Source: T3Sed10-241 sp036796255 (GTDB taxonomy: Bacteria > Bacteroidota > Bacteroidia > Flavobacteriales_D > Cryomorphaceae). From it: a DNA stretch of 7,508 nucleotides. The position numbers and the translations under genes are program-made. Shown one piece after another: positions 1-6,411 of the stretch; the first letter of the stretch is position 1, and each line of letters starts with the position of its first letter. The stretch covers positions 1-7,508 of the forward strand of contig DAIRDH010000112.1 of NCBI GenBank assembly GCA_036796255.1, written 5' to 3'. A model generated the notes under the pieces. The model saw only the letters and a list, made by a program, of their open reading frames with translations, ran no database searches and had not been told where the DNA came from.

Positions 1-1593
1 TGCAGCCGCCGCAAGGAGGATGCCGGCCCCACCAACAACTGGATGGAGCCTACAGAAATGAAGCAAACCCTCGACCGCTACACCAGGGGAGCCATGAAAG
101 GTCGCACGATGTATGTGATACCTTTCTGCATGGGACCTCTGGGCTCTCCACTCGCCCGCTACGGCGTGCAGGTGACCGACAGCGAATACGTGGTGGTCAA
201 TATGAAACTCATGACCCGCATGGGCGACAAGGCCCTTGAACTCATGGGCGACGATTTTGTAAAATGCGTACACACCCTCGGTGCGCCACTCGCGCCCGGA
301 CAGCAGGACGTGAAGTGGCCTTGCAACCCTGAAGTTAAGTACATCAGCCACTTTCCTGAAGAGCGCCTCATCATCAGCTACGGCAGCGGTTACGGTGGCA
401 ATGCCCTTCTGGGCAAAAAGTGCTTCGCGCTGCGCATCGCCAGTGCCATGGGCCGCGAAGAAGGCTGGCTCGCCGAGCACATGCTCATCATGGGCGTGGA
501 GAGTCCCGACAAGGAAAAACATTATGTGGCAGCCGCTTTCCCCAGTGCCTGTGGCAAAACCAACTTTGCAATGATGATACCGCCCGATGCCATGGAAGGC
601 TGGAAGGTGACCACTGTGGGCGACGACATCGCCTGGATACACAAGGGTGAGGATGGCCGCCTATACGCCATCAATCCCGAAGCAGGTTACTTCGGTGTGG
701 CGCCCGGCACCAATTACAAGACCAACCCCAGCGCCATGGAAAGCATCCGCGAAAACACCATTTTCACCAATGTGGCCATCACTGCCGATGGCGATGTGTG
801 GTGGGAAGGCATGAGCGACGAGGTACCCGCAGGCCTCACCGACTGGCATGGCAAGCCTTACGACCAAAGCAGTGGCAAGCCCGCCGCCCATGCCAACAGC
901 CGCTTTACCGCGCCGGTACAACAGAATCCTGTAATCGACTCCGACTGGGAAAAACCAGAGGGTGTGCCCATTACGGCATTCATCTTCGGTGGAAGGAGGA
1001 GCACCACCATACCCTTGGTACACCAGGCCTTCAACTGGAACTTTGGTGTGTACCTCGCCGCTACCATGGGTTCAGAGATGACCGCTGCCGCCTTTGGCGA
1101 AGTGGGCAAGGTGCGCCGTGACCCCTATGCCATGCTGCCCTTCATGGGCTATAACATGGCCGATTATTTCAACCATTGGCTCGATTTTGGCCGCGACCTG
1201 CCCAACCCGCCCCGCATATTCAGTGTAAACTGGTTCAGGAAAAACGCTGAAGGCAAGTTTGCATGGCCAGGATTTGGCGAGAACATGCGGGTGCTGCAAT
1301 GGGTGATAGGCCGCTGCAAAGGCGAAACTGCAGCCATCGAAAGCCCCATAGGCTGGAGGCCGCGCTACGAAGACATGAACTGGGAAGGTCTCGAAGACTT
1401 CAGCCCCGAGCAGTTTGAAGACATCATGCTCATAGACCGCGAGGCCTGGAAGCAAGAAATGGCAGGCCACAGTGAGCTTTTCGAAAAGGCTTATGACCGC
1501 ATACCCAAAGAATTCCTCTTCATGCGGGAGCTGCAGCTCTCCAGCCTATGGCGCTCACCCGCCACCTGGAAGCTGGCGCCTGAACGCCACTGA
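1..1593 (+). CDS. pckG: Phosphoenolpyruvate carboxykinase (GTP), 5' end outside window
   Basis: Cytosolic enzyme that interconverts oxaloacetate + GTP and phosphoenolpyruvate + CO2 + GDP, the entry step of gluconeogenesis. The reading frame is open from base 1, and the residues before the first ATG (base 43) already match the family (KEDAGPTNNW), so that ATG is internal. About 530 residues are visible; the family has roughly 600-620, so perhaps 75-90 are missing. Counting from the first codon in the window, family landmarks are: RTMYVIPF near 35; the GKKC lysine at 140 and the AEHM histidine at 160 (metal ligands in the family); the P-loop FPSACGKTN at 180-188, with the reactive Cys184 and Lys186; VGDDIAW with the Asp209 metal ligand; the FGGRR nucleotide-site motif; and NWFRK and WPGFGEN near the C-terminus. 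All key residues are intact. The P-loop and PEPCK motifs are of the GTP type, not the ATP type (pckA). A strong terminator follows, so the gene probably ends its transcript. Identification is very secure. Confidence 0.97.
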   Translation, partial: CSRRKEDAGPTNNWMEPTEMKQTLDRYTRGAMKGRTMYVIPFCMGPLGSPLARYGVQVTDSEYVVVNMKLMTRMGDKALELMGDDFVKCVHTLGAPLAPGQQDVKWPCNPEVKYISHFPEERLIISYGSGYGGNALLGKKCFALRIASAMGREEGWLAEHMLIMGVESPDKEKHYVAAAFPSACGKTNFAMMIPPDAMEGWKVTTVGDDIAWIHKGEDGRLYAINPEAGYFGVAPGTNYKTNPSAMESIRENTIFTNVAITADGDVWWEGMSDEVPAGLTDWHGKPYDQSSGKPAAHANSRFTAPVQQNPVIDSDWEKPEGVPITAFIFGGRRSTTIPLVHQAFNWNFGVYLAATMGSEMTAAAFGEVGKVRRDPYAMLPFMGYNMADYFNHWLDFGRDLPNPPRIFSVNWFRKNAEGKFAWPGFGENMRVLQWVIGRCKGETAAIESPIGWRPRYEDMNWEGLEDFSPEQFEDIMLIDREAWKQEMAGHSELFEKAYDRIPKEFLFMRELQLSSLWRSPATWKLAPERH

Positions 1594-1633
1594 GCAAGCG
1601 AAAGGTGATAGGAACGTTTGCTAAAAATGAAGA

Positions 1634-1664
1634 AAGGCTGCTCTGATCGGGCGGCCTTTTTTTT
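1634..1664 (+). terminator. Rho-independent terminator after pckG
   Basis: A 9-bp stem (AAGGCTGCT at 1634-1642 with GGCGGCCTT at 1650-1658, including two G-U pairs) has a 7-base loop and runs into eight T residues (1657-1664). It lies 41 bases after the pckG stop codon. On the minus strand the same hairpin is followed by a weaker T-rich run, so it may also stop transcription from the converging rhodanese gene. Confidence 0.88.
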
Positions 1665-1733
1665 AATGCCATACTGCTACGCTTTGAGATTTACTTCAAA
1701 GGGCAGTGGATTATTTCATCAAAGGAAACAAGC

Positions 1734-2051
1734 TCAATACTTGGGCAGCGAAGGATCCACCTCATCGCTCCAGGCCAATACACCCCCTACCAGGTTGTAG
1801 AGGTTGTCGAAGCCGTGGGCCTGCTCGAGGGCGTGAATCACGGATGCGCTGCGCTTGCCGCTGCGGCAGTGTACCACCACCTGCTTGTCGCGGGCTATTT
1901 GATGCACATTGTCCATTACCTCGGCCATGGGGATGAGGGTGCCATCAATGTGGCTGATTTCGTATTCATAGGGTTCGCGCACATCGATAAGTTGAAAATC
2001 GGTGCCGGACTCTTTAAGCGCTCTGAGCTCTTGAACTGTGATTTCTTTCAT
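1734..2051 (-). CDS. Single-domain rhodanese-like sulfurtransferase
   Basis: A small cytoplasmic protein of 105 residues, the usual size of single-domain rhodaneses (GlpE/PspE-like). These carry sulfane sulfur on a cysteine persulfide and pass it to thiol or cyanide acceptors; the physiological partner here is unknown. Visible motifs are LIDVREPYEYEISHI at 21-35 (the conserved DVRE..E...HI block), then VVVHCRSGKRS at 58-68, with the catalytic Cys62 in a six-residue loop, and the C-terminal GG..AW motif (VGGVLAW, 88-94). The start chosen is the ATG at 2051, giving MKEITVQEL, because it matches the family N-terminus. The frame stays open upstream to 2132, but that extension has no family character. 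A one-mismatch -7-like TATCTTCG (2069-2076, minus strand) lies just upstream without a convincing -33 box. No signal peptide is seen. The gene converges with pckG and diverges from the propeller-protein gene, so it is probably transcribed alone. Confidence 0.92.
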   Translation of the reverse strand: MKEITVQELRALKESGTDFQLIDVREPYEYEISHIDGTLIPMAEVMDNVHQIARDKQVVVHCRSGKRSASVIHALEQAHGFDNLYNLVGGVLAWSDEVDPSLPKY

Positions 2052-2286
2052 AAGGGTATTTTGGGCTTCGAAGATACAATTAACAAACATCACATCCAGG
2101 CTTCGGCTTTCACACCAATGTGGACAAGCCATCGGTGCCAGTGGGTATAGGAATATCAGTGACAGAGGGTATTGTGCAGGATATCAAGTATTCTGAAATT
2201 TGAAGAAACGTAAGTTCTGGTCAATTACAATTCATATTTCTAGAATTTACAAGGCACTTTATGACGAACCAAACACCCACAAGCCC

Positions 2287-3801
2287 ATGAAAACATTCTA
2301 CCTTTTGCTGTCCTTTTGCACCCTGACACAGGCGGTATCGCTTGCGCAAAATCCCGCCGATCGGGATTCAGATTTCGACATGTTGCTTCCCCTGCCCTTC
2401 GTTCACAACGCCGGCAATTCGCTCAACCGACGCATTACAGTGCAGCCCGACGGCAAAGTGCTCTTTTATGGAAATTTCGCTCATTATTCCTTTCCCGGCT
2501 TGTATTCCGGCGTTGTGCGCCTCAATACCGACGGCAGCTACGATGAGGGCTTCAACGCCAATGGCGCAGGTGCTGCCGGAATCGTAGCATCGGCGGCAGT
2601 ACAGGATGACGACAAGATCATATTGGGTGGCGGCTTTTCCACCTTCAACGGCGAATCATCCCCTGGCCTTGTAAGGTTAAATCCCAATGGGAGTATCGAT
2701 GAATCCTTTGATGTGGGGCTCGGAGCACAGGGCCTCTTCATTTACCTTCCCTACGTGCGCAGTATCGTTATTCAGCCTGACGGCAAAATACTTATCGCCG
2801 GCACCTTCACCAGCTATAACGACAATCCATGCCCCGGCGTGGCCCGCCTTAATGCCGACGGCAGCTTCGACAGCAGCTTCAACACCGGCGATGGGCCCAA
2901 CAATGCCGTGGAAAGTATCGCCTTGCAACCCGATGGGAAAATCATAGCCGGAGGCCGTTTTGGCAGCTTCGCGGGCCACGACACTGAAGGGGTGGCAAGG
3001 CTCAACAGCGATGGCTCTCCCGACCTCAGCTTTACCGCCGATGTAGGCGTAAGCACCAATACCCCTCTCTACGAAGTGATCTTGCAGCCTGACGGCAAAA
3101 TTCTGGCTGCGGGGCTTATCGACAATGGCATCGTGCGCCTACTGCCCGACGGCAGCCCCGACCCTGGATTTGATGTAGGTGCCGGACCGACCGTTGGTTC
3201 TACAAATGGATTCTCGTCTGTAAATGGCACGGAGCTGCTTGCCAATGGACAAATCATGGTTGCGGGGCCATTCTCCCGCTTTGATCTGGTGGACTGTGGC
3301 GGCCTGGCAAGGCTCAACTCCGATGGATCTCTCGACCCTACTTTCGATGCCTTCCCGGGCTTTGATGGCGGAATGCCGGTGCAAGTGAAGCGCAATACCA
3401 CCGACCACAAGCTTTACATCACATGCCTCGCCACACATTACAGGGGTGAGGACTTGTTCAACAACGTTACGCAATTTTCAGGACACTTTCGGGACGTGAT
3501 ACGCATCGAAGGCAGTGCAATCCTGGCGAGCACGGCGAGGCTTAAAGCACAAGACCTGAAGCTCTATCCCAATCCCACGAGCGATTTCGTTCATATTGAG
3601 CTTCCTGAAAGCCTTTCGGCAAATACCGTCGCGCACATCCACGACATATCCGGCAAACTCGTTTACAGTCGGGTTCTCAATTCCAGCCCTGAATCCACCC
3701 TGCGTCTCGACCTTCACTCACTCAGCAATGGGCTCTACATCATTACCCTTGAGGGCAATGGGGAACTTTACCGCAGCAAATTGACCATACATAGGCTGTA
3801 G
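2287..3801 (+). CDS. Secreted delta-60/DUF5122 beta-propeller protein with T9SS sorting tail
   Basis: A predicted exported protein of 504 residues. Residues 1-20 form a signal peptide with likely cleavage SLA|QN, leaving glutamine as the first mature residue. The body carries six clear repeats beginning near residues 50, 103, 159, 209, 263 and 314 (spacing 50-56). Each follows the pattern V.LQPDGKI...G.F....G..RLN.DGS.D.SF, typical of delta-60 repeats, a family modelled as a beta-propeller; a degenerate seventh may lie at 365-400. Residues about 424-504 are a type A T9SS C-terminal domain: LKLYPNPTSD, then HDISGKLVY, then LSNGLYIITLEGNG, ending in basic residues. Such tails direct passage through the outer membrane and are usually removed, with the protein anchored or released. 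The ATG at 2287 is chosen because the signal peptide begins there; the frame extends back to a TTG at 2200, but those residues look non-coding. No catalytic residues are seen, so the biological role is unknown; adhesion or binding is only a guess. No clear promoter box was found upstream. Confidence 0.9.
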   Translation: MKTFYLLLSFCTLTQAVSLAQNPADRDSDFDMLLPLPFVHNAGNSLNRRITVQPDGKVLFYGNFAHYSFPGLYSGVVRLNTDGSYDEGFNANGAGAAGIVASAAVQDDDKIILGGGFSTFNGESSPGLVRLNPNGSIDESFDVGLGAQGLFIYLPYVRSIVIQPDGKILIAGTFTSYNDNPCPGVARLNADGSFDSSFNTGDGPNNAVESIALQPDGKIIAGGRFGSFAGHDTEGVARLNSDGSPDLSFTADVGVSTNTPLYEVILQPDGKILAAGLIDNGIVRLLPDGSPDPGFDVGAGPTVGSTNGFSSVNGTELLANGQIMVAGPFSRFDLVDCGGLARLNSDGSLDPTFDAFPGFDGGMPVQVKRNTTDHKLYITCLATHYRGEDLFNNVTQFSGHFRDVIRIEGSAILASTARLKAQDLKLYPNPTSDFVHIELPESLSANTVAHIHDISGKLVYSRVLNSSPESTLRLDLHSLSNGLYIITLEGNGELYRSKLTIHRL

Positions 3802-3807
3802 TTTTGC

Positions 3808-3848
3808 AACCCGGGAGTTGCGGAAAGTGGCATCTCTCGGGTTTTTTT
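3808..3848 (+). terminator. Rho-independent terminator after the propeller-protein gene
   Basis: A 10-bp stem (AACCCGGGAG at 3808-3817 with CTCTCGGGTT at 3834-3843, one G-U pair) encloses a 16-base loop that can itself pair TGC with GCA. It is followed by an unbroken T run (3842-3848). It begins 6 bases after the stop codon, which separates this gene from the carotenoid genes downstream. Confidence 0.88.
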
Positions 3849-3936
3849 GTTTCTTGGTACCTGTACGTGGCTGAATATTGGCACCTGGCCAAAGCATGCC
3901 ACTCCTCCGGGGTTTAAATTAATACGGCTGTGAAAG

Positions 3937-3972
3937 CCAATATCATGACGCCCTTTAGGGCTTATGCATTGG
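3937..3972. repeat. Imperfect palindrome in the intergenic stretch
   Basis: CCAAT at 3937-3941 pairs with ATTGG at 3968-3972. Inside it, CAT pairs with ATG, and the centre is the perfect hairpin GCCCT-TT-AGGGC (3950-3961). Small bulges interrupt the arms. No T run follows, so it does not look like a terminator. It may be an RNA hairpin, a protein-binding site, or part of the repeat element that follows. Confidence 0.5.
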
Positions 3973-4068
3973 GAAGGGCCTTGGATACTTTATAGTGGCC
4001 ATCTGCATCAACTTTACAGGGTATAAATTGGGAATGGCCTTTGATACTTTCATGCGGACTTTTGCATC
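3968..4068. repeat. Two direct repeat copies, 59-base period
   Basis: Copy A is 3968-4009 and copy B is 4027-4068. The first 24 bases differ at only two positions (shared core ATTGGGAA, then GGCCTT, then GATACTTT), and over 42 bases 33 match, ending in a shared TGCATC. Each copy can form a nested fold using GGCC on both arms. A more decayed relative may start at 3911, where GGTTTAAATT resembles GGTATAAATT at the start of unit B. The repeats are not CRISPR-like (too few, too diverged) and their role is unknown. Confidence 0.6.
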
Positions 4069-4091
4069 GGCCTCTTCTTGCGATTTATACC
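4020..4091. repeat. Inverted repeat GGTATAAAT/ATTTATACC enclosing repeat copy B
   Basis: A perfect 9-base inverted repeat: GGTATAAAT at 4020-4028 and ATTTATACC at 4083-4091, separated by 54 bases. Nested within it are GGCC (4036-4039) against GGCC (4069-4072) and ATGC (4052-4055) against GCAT (4064-4067), so one extended hairpin is possible. It could be a structured RNA, a small non-autonomous element with terminal repeats, or chance. No obvious target-site duplication was seen. Confidence 0.5.
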
Positions 4092-4189
4092 ATTTTTAAA
4101 CAATCTATCCCTTTGGGTTGCTGTACATAGCCGTGAGTTGCATTTTGCATTCGATTGCGGTATTGATTTGTGCCCGCCAATCCCAATTC

Positions 4190-5425
4190 ATGAACACAAA
4201 GGCCAACCCAAGCGCTGACAAGCATATGCCACATTATGACTACACCATCGTGGGTGCCGGGGCTTCAGGCCTGTGGCTCGCGCTGGCCTTGGCTGAGGAG
4301 GGCTTACTGGACCACCGGAGCCTGTGCATTTCCGAGAAAGAAGCTGCCAAGGGCAATGACCGCACCTGGTGCTATTGGGCAAAGGAGGCTTTGGTACCTG
4401 AAGAGATCATCAGCAAGTCGTGGTCGGTGATGCGCAAACCCCATGAGCCAGGACAAAATACTGCATTGGGGCCCTACCAGTACCACCACATCCGCAGTGC
4501 CGATTTTTACACTTACATGCGCGGCAGGCTGGCGGCCTATCCCAACATCACCTGGGTCAATGCGGGAGTCACTTCCGTAAATGAAGTTGGCGGCAGCATA
4601 GCTTTAAGCGCTGAAGGCCATAAGTGGAGCAGCAGCTACGCCTTTGTTTCCGCTGCCCATGGACTGCGCATCAATGGCGAGGAGGTAGGATCGGCCATGC
4701 GAACCTATCTGGGTCAAAATGGAAAATCTGAAGAGCGTTTATTCTTGTGGCAATCATTTGTGGGTTGGCGTGTGAAGTGCACGGAACCCATATTTGACGA
4801 AAGTAGTGCCACCATGATGCGCTTCGATATTCCACAAGGTGCCAACACACAGTTCATGTACGAGCTGCCCTTTTCGGAAAAGGAGGCGCTTGTGGAGATG
4901 ACCCGATTTGGTGAGGGCAAGCTGGAGCTGGCAGAGGCGGAAATTGAACTGCGCAAATACATGGAAAGCCGCAGCGCCGACTACAGCATCGAAGAGATGG
5001 AAATTGCCAGCATACCGATGAGCCCGCGCTATGACATGAAGCGCAAGCAGCTCGCGCCTGGCACCCGCATCGTCTTCATAGGTGCTGCCGGGGGTGCCCT
5101 GAAGCCCACCACGGGCTATGCCTTCAAGCGCATGAAGCAGTATGCCTACCATTTGGCGAAAGCCCTGAAAGCCGGCACAAGCCTGCCCACCATGCAAAGG
5201 CACTGGCGCTTCAGGCTGTACGACAGGCTGCTGCTGCAGATATTGCAAGACCAACCAGTGCAGGGCAAGCCGGTATTCCTCAGGCTGTTTTCCACCCAAA
5301 AACTGCAGCGCGTGCTCAAATTTCTCGACGAGGAGAGCAGCTTGCGGGAGGAATTGTCCATATTTGCCCGGCTGCAACTGCCCTTGTTTATGGGCAGCCT
5401 GTGGCAGCACCTCAAGCGCCGATGA
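4190..5425 (+). CDS. crtY: Lycopene beta-cyclase, CrtY type
   Basis: A predicted FAD-dependent, membrane-associated enzyme that cyclises the ends of lycopene to give beta-carotene. From the ATG at 4190 it has 411 residues, near the family's usual 380-400. The N-terminus holds a Rossmann dinucleotide-binding motif (YDYTIVGAGASGLWLA, with GAGASG at 22-27). Further family marks are DRTWCYW at 57-63, FVGWRV at 190-195, LVEMTRF at 234-240 (its Glu236 sits where the family has the catalytic glutamate of LIEDT/FLEET), and GAAGGALKPTTGY at 298-310. The start is uncertain: the ATG at 4226 (MPHYDY) matches the family N-terminus best, but codons from 4190 look coding. The frame also reaches a TTG at 4118, whose residues look non-coding. 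Neither ATG has a clear ribosome binding site. The stop overlaps the next start as ATGA, implying one transcript and coupled translation with the dioxygenase gene. Upstream carotenoid genes (crtE, crtB, crtI) are not in the window. Confidence 0.92.
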   Translation: MNTKANPSADKHMPHYDYTIVGAGASGLWLALALAEEGLLDHRSLCISEKEAAKGNDRTWCYWAKEALVPEEIISKSWSVMRKPHEPGQNTALGPYQYHHIRSADFYTYMRGRLAAYPNITWVNAGVTSVNEVGGSIALSAEGHKWSSSYAFVSAAHGLRINGEEVGSAMRTYLGQNGKSEERLFLWQSFVGWRVKCTEPIFDESSATMMRFDIPQGANTQFMYELPFSEKEALVEMTRFGEGKLELAEAEIELRKYMESRSADYSIEEMEIASIPMSPRYDMKRKQLAPGTRIVFIGAAGGALKPTTGYAFKRMKQYAYHLAKALKAGTSLPTMQRHWRFRLYDRLLLQILQDQPVQGKPVFLRLFSTQKLQRVLKFLDEESSLREELSIFARLQLPLFMGSLWQHLKRR

Positions 5426-6303
5426 GCTATATCACCTCACAATTATTTCGCTTTCAATGGCTTGCCCAGTTGGCCCTCATTGCACTCTTTTTGGCTTTCG
5501 ACTGGCCGGAAAGTGTTCAGGCTGTGCTGGCCGGGGTTTTGCTGGTGGCGGTGGGTATCCCCCACGGCGCCAATGATTACCTGTACCGCAAGCAGGTGGC
5601 CACATCGGGTCTGGCGGCATTCACGGCAGTGTACCTCGGGGTGATGGGCCTCTACCTGGGCCTGTGGTTGCTGAGTCCGGCGCTGGCGCTGCTGTTGTTT
5701 TTCGCTATTTCCTTTCACCATTTCGGGCAGAGCAATTTTGAGAATGACAAGGTGCTGCATGGACCGGCATTGCTTTGGGGGCTTTGGATATTGGCTTTGC
5801 CAGTGCTCATCCACTGGGACGAAGCCCTGGGCATATTCAGCGGCATGCTGGGGAGTGGGGAAGCGCCTTTTCGCCTTTCGGCAAATGTGCGCATTGTGCT
5901 GGCCGCTGCACTGGCCGTGGCCTACTTCGCAAGTATTTGGCGCAGCGAGAGGCAGCACTGGAAAGCCTACACGCTCCAGTGGGTGCTGGTGAGCGTTTGG
6001 TACCTGGCGAGCCCATTGCTGTTTGGTTTTGTGGTGGTGTTTTGCCTTTGGCATTCGCTGCAGTCCCTGCAGCACCAGGTGGCGGCATTTAAGCAGATGG
6101 CTGCGGGCAGTACGGTACAATTCTTCAAAGCGCAACTGCCCTTTGCGCTGGCCGCACTCTTGGGTTTTGCTGTGTACGTTTACTTCCGCGGTTTTGATGT
6201 GGGCGAGGCCTTTATACTACTCTCGCTTATCACCTTGCCCCATGTGCTCGTGATGCACCGCCTTTACCATGTGACGCATGCGGAAGGGCTGGAAGCGCCC
6301 TGA
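5422..6303 (+). CDS. blh: Brp/Blh-family beta-carotene 15,15'-dioxygenase
   Basis: A predicted integral membrane, iron-dependent enzyme that splits beta-carotene at its centre into two molecules of retinal. It has 293 residues, typical of the family, and consists largely of hydrophobic helices (about 12-28, 31-48, 65-84, 86-99, 115-131, 156-171, 186-209, 238-255, 262-277). Histidine motifs that mark the family are GIPHGANDY (45-53, His48), SFHHFGQSNFEND (97-109, His99/His100), CLWHSLQSLQH (208-218, His211 and His218) and LPHVLVMHRLYH (272-283). The start is the ATG at 5422, which overlaps the crtY stop by four bases (ATGA). No Shine-Dalgarno sequence is seen, as expected if translation is coupled. 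The frame runs back to a GTG at 5401 inside crtY, a less likely start. Its position directly after lycopene cyclase supports the substrate assignment. Retinal suggests a rhodopsin elsewhere. One histidine found in characterised relatives may be Ser215 here. Family identity is secure; activity is inferred. Confidence 0.92.
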   Translation: MSYITSQLFRFQWLAQLALIALFLAFDWPESVQAVLAGVLLVAVGIPHGANDYLYRKQVATSGLAAFTAVYLGVMGLYLGLWLLSPALALLLFFAISFHHFGQSNFENDKVLHGPALLWGLWILALPVLIHWDEALGIFSGMLGSGEAPFRLSANVRIVLAAALAVAYFASIWRSERQHWKAYTLQWVLVSVWYLASPLLFGFVVVFCLWHSLQSLQHQVAAFKQMAAGSTVQFFKAQLPFALAALLGFAVYVYFRGFDVGEAFILLSLITLPHVLVMHRLYHVTHAEGLEAP

Positions 6304-6365
6304 ATATCTTTTCTTTTTGCAGAAGCAGACCTGCAGCAGTGCTGTTGATAAGAACGCACTGGAGC

Positions 6366-6397
6366 ATTGCGGCAACGGAGATTTATTGCTATTTTTG
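6366..6397 (+). promoter_or_regulatory. Predicted Bacteroidota-type promoter for the last gene
   Basis: TATTTTTG at 6390-6397 is an exact match to the Bacteroidota -7 box (TAnnTTTG). It is preceded, with a 20-base gap, by TTG at 6367-6369 (ATTG against the TTTG consensus). This is the best promoter match seen in the window. Transcription would begin around 6402-6405, only about 7-10 bases before the ATG at 6412, giving a very short leader. It separates the last gene from the crtY-blh unit. Confidence 0.6.
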
Positions 6398-6411
6398 AAA
6401 GAAAATATCCT

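Larger units (their letters stand above)
3849..4189. other. Gene-free intergenic stretch with repeats upstream of crtY
   Basis: About 340 bases without a credible gene. Possible reading frames are very short, and no tRNA or recognised riboswitch is seen. The stretch contains a pair of direct repeats, a 9-base inverted repeat enclosing the second copy, and an imperfect palindrome just before the first copy (listed separately). It presumably also holds the crtY promoter, but no good match to the Bacteroidota TAnnTTTG box with a correctly spaced TTG was found. The composition is visibly more AT-rich than the flanking genes. Confidence 0.7.

Noticed and set aside
2052..2132. A 27-residue N-terminal extension of the rhodanese
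   Set aside because: It does not resemble a signal peptide or any rhodanese N-terminus, and the ATG at 2051 fits the family.
1815..2150. A 111-codon plus-strand frame across the rhodanese gene
   Set aside because: The minus strand holds a complete rhodanese with its catalytic loop; the plus frame has no family character.
3968..4068. CRISPR array
   Set aside because: Only two diverged copies, with no uniform spacers and no cas genes nearby.
4161..4170. TATTGATTTG as a promoter -7 box for crtY
   Set aside because: The spacing within the box does not fit TAnnTTTG. Shifting the register loses either the TA or the distance to the upstream TTG at 4138-4140.
4754..5410. A 218-codon open frame on the minus strand opposite crtY
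   Set aside because: The opposite strand carries a clear lycopene cyclase with motifs in order; the minus frame shows no family features and is a by-product of GC-rich codon use.
5443..6135. A 230-codon open frame on the minus strand opposite blh
   Set aside because: Its translation is rich in His, Gln and Arg, as expected for the antisense of a hydrophobic membrane protein, and it has no recognisable domain.
6329..6345. CAGC/GCTG hairpin after blh as a terminator
   Set aside because: The stem is short and no T run follows.
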